From CAYPEL01 sp964409635 (GTDB taxonomy: Bacteria; Pseudomonadota; Gammaproteobacteria; DSM-19610), in NCBI GenBank assembly GCA_964409635.1, contig CAYPEL010000146.1:1-6645 (forward strand): 6,645 bases of DNA. The letters are read 5' to 3'. Below the pieces are notes generated by a model. It ran no database searches and had not been told where the DNA came from. It saw nothing but the letters and a program-made list of their open reading frames with translations. Numbering within the stretch: position 1 is the first letter of the stretch; each line of letters starts with the position of its first letter. The position numbers and the translations under genes are program-made. Of this stretch, positions 6,178-6,645 are shown in pieces.

Positions 6178-6645
6178 TCACTGGGCAATGAAATAAAGAT
6201 CAATCTGAGCACGATTGTTACTGTTGTTACGGTCAGGATAGGATCTTTCTTCATCTGCACCGATGGCCTGGAAGGCGAGGATCAGCCGGTACAGAATATG
6301 GGCAGGCTCGATCGAACCCACTACTCTCAGCACCCCCCGATGTATGCGGCCGGGATCGAGCGCGGGGATGGAGTAAGTTCCGGAGGGTAGAGCGCTGCCA
6401 AAGGCTGGTGTGCCGAGTTGCCCTTCGAGGACGGTATGTCTGGTAGTTATGGTCTTAGGTAAGCAGCGGCGGCCACCGATGTTACGAACCTTTACATTCA
6501 GCGACACCGAAGAGGCGAAGGGGATGCCTGCTCCTGAAGCAGGCGATTCAATTTCAAGGGACAGATCGCACTGCCGTGTTTTGAGTTGTTGTAACTTCCC
6601 TGACTGATAGCCGGCACAACTGCCCTTCGTCTCGATCTTCTTCTC
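6178..6645 (-). CDS. C-terminal part of a probable CARDB/Ig-like extracytoplasmic protein (5' end outside window)
   Basis: The frame is open from the window edge (first full codon at 6645) to a TGA at 6178-6180, giving 155 residues of a longer protein. After a short segment with two cysteines (residues 10 and 24 of the visible part), a CARDB-like domain begins at CDLSLEIESP, continues through VSLNVKVRNIGG (about 47-58 of the visible part), a SIPALDPG strand-turn, and ends with a DRNNSNN motif followed by QIDLYF, the usual last strand of CARDB domains. The GTG at 6507 falls inside this domain and is not the real start. Its stop lies about 53 bp before the second CARDB gene, so the two are probably co-transcribed and may be related by duplication, though they are too divergent here to show this by eye. 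N-terminal domains, signal peptide and promoter lie beyond the window. Confidence 0.7.
   Translation of the reverse strand, partial: EKKIETKGSCAGYQSGKLQQLKTRQCDLSLEIESPASGAGIPFASSVSLNVKVRNIGGRRCLPKTITTRHTVLEGQLGTPAFGSALPSGTYSIPALDPGRIHRGVLRVVGSIEPAHILYRLILAFQAIGADEERSYPDRNNSNNRAQIDLYFIAQ

Noticed and set aside
6125..6181. GTG at 6181 as the start of the CARDB-like gene, overlapping the upstream stop.
   Set aside because: It would place 19 non-conforming residues ahead of a good signal peptide; ATG 6124 has its own GGAG at proper spacing. Coupled initiation cannot be fully excluded.
6015..6260. An 81-codon minus-strand frame bridging the two CARDB-like genes.
   Set aside because: It overlaps both genes in another frame, and both overlapped frames carry clear domain or signal-peptide features.

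Overview
The window looks like chromosomal DNA from a Gram-negative bacterium, most likely a proteobacterium and possibly a gammaproteobacterium. This rests on a large outer-membrane beta-barrel protein ending in phenylalanine, classical Sec signal peptides, GGAG-type ribosome binding sites and roughly half G+C. No rRNA or tRNA gene, CRISPR array, transposase or other mobile-element signature was seen. All supported genes are on the minus strand, so transcription runs from position 6645 towards position 1.

Layout in transcription order: (1) 6645-6178 is the 3' part of a gene for a probable CARDB/Ig-like extracytoplasmic protein, cut by the window edge. (2) 6124-5513 encodes a small secreted CARDB-like protein with a proline-rich basic tail. 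(3) 5478-5332 is a very short signal-peptide-like reading frame with a strong ribosome binding site, interrupted by an amber codon inside a 15-bp tandem duplication. (4) 5332-5051 is a 93-codon frame for a small cysteine-rich single-span membrane or secreted protein, overlapping the previous stop by one base. (5) 5046-2962 is a 694-residue outer-membrane beta-barrel protein with an N-terminal Ig-like domain. (6) 2946-1672 is a 424-residue exported protein with Ig/FN3-like folds. The spacings are short (15 bp, 4 bp, a 1-base overlap, about 35-55 bp), so this probably forms one operon whose promoter lies beyond position 6645. (7) After a 342-bp non-coding gap, 1329-16 encodes a complete dicarboxylate/amino acid:cation symporter (DAACS family), probably an independent unit.

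The operon is the most interesting part. All four of its larger products are predicted to be exported, and they combine a beta-barrel with several beta-sandwich adhesion-type modules. This suggests a cell-surface assembly or secretion/adhesion locus, but I recognise no named system and assign no specific function. The stretch between the CARDB gene and the barrel gene is the least settled part: two short frames with strong ribosome binding sites, one carrying an internal stop, and a barrel gene with no visible ribosome binding site of its own.
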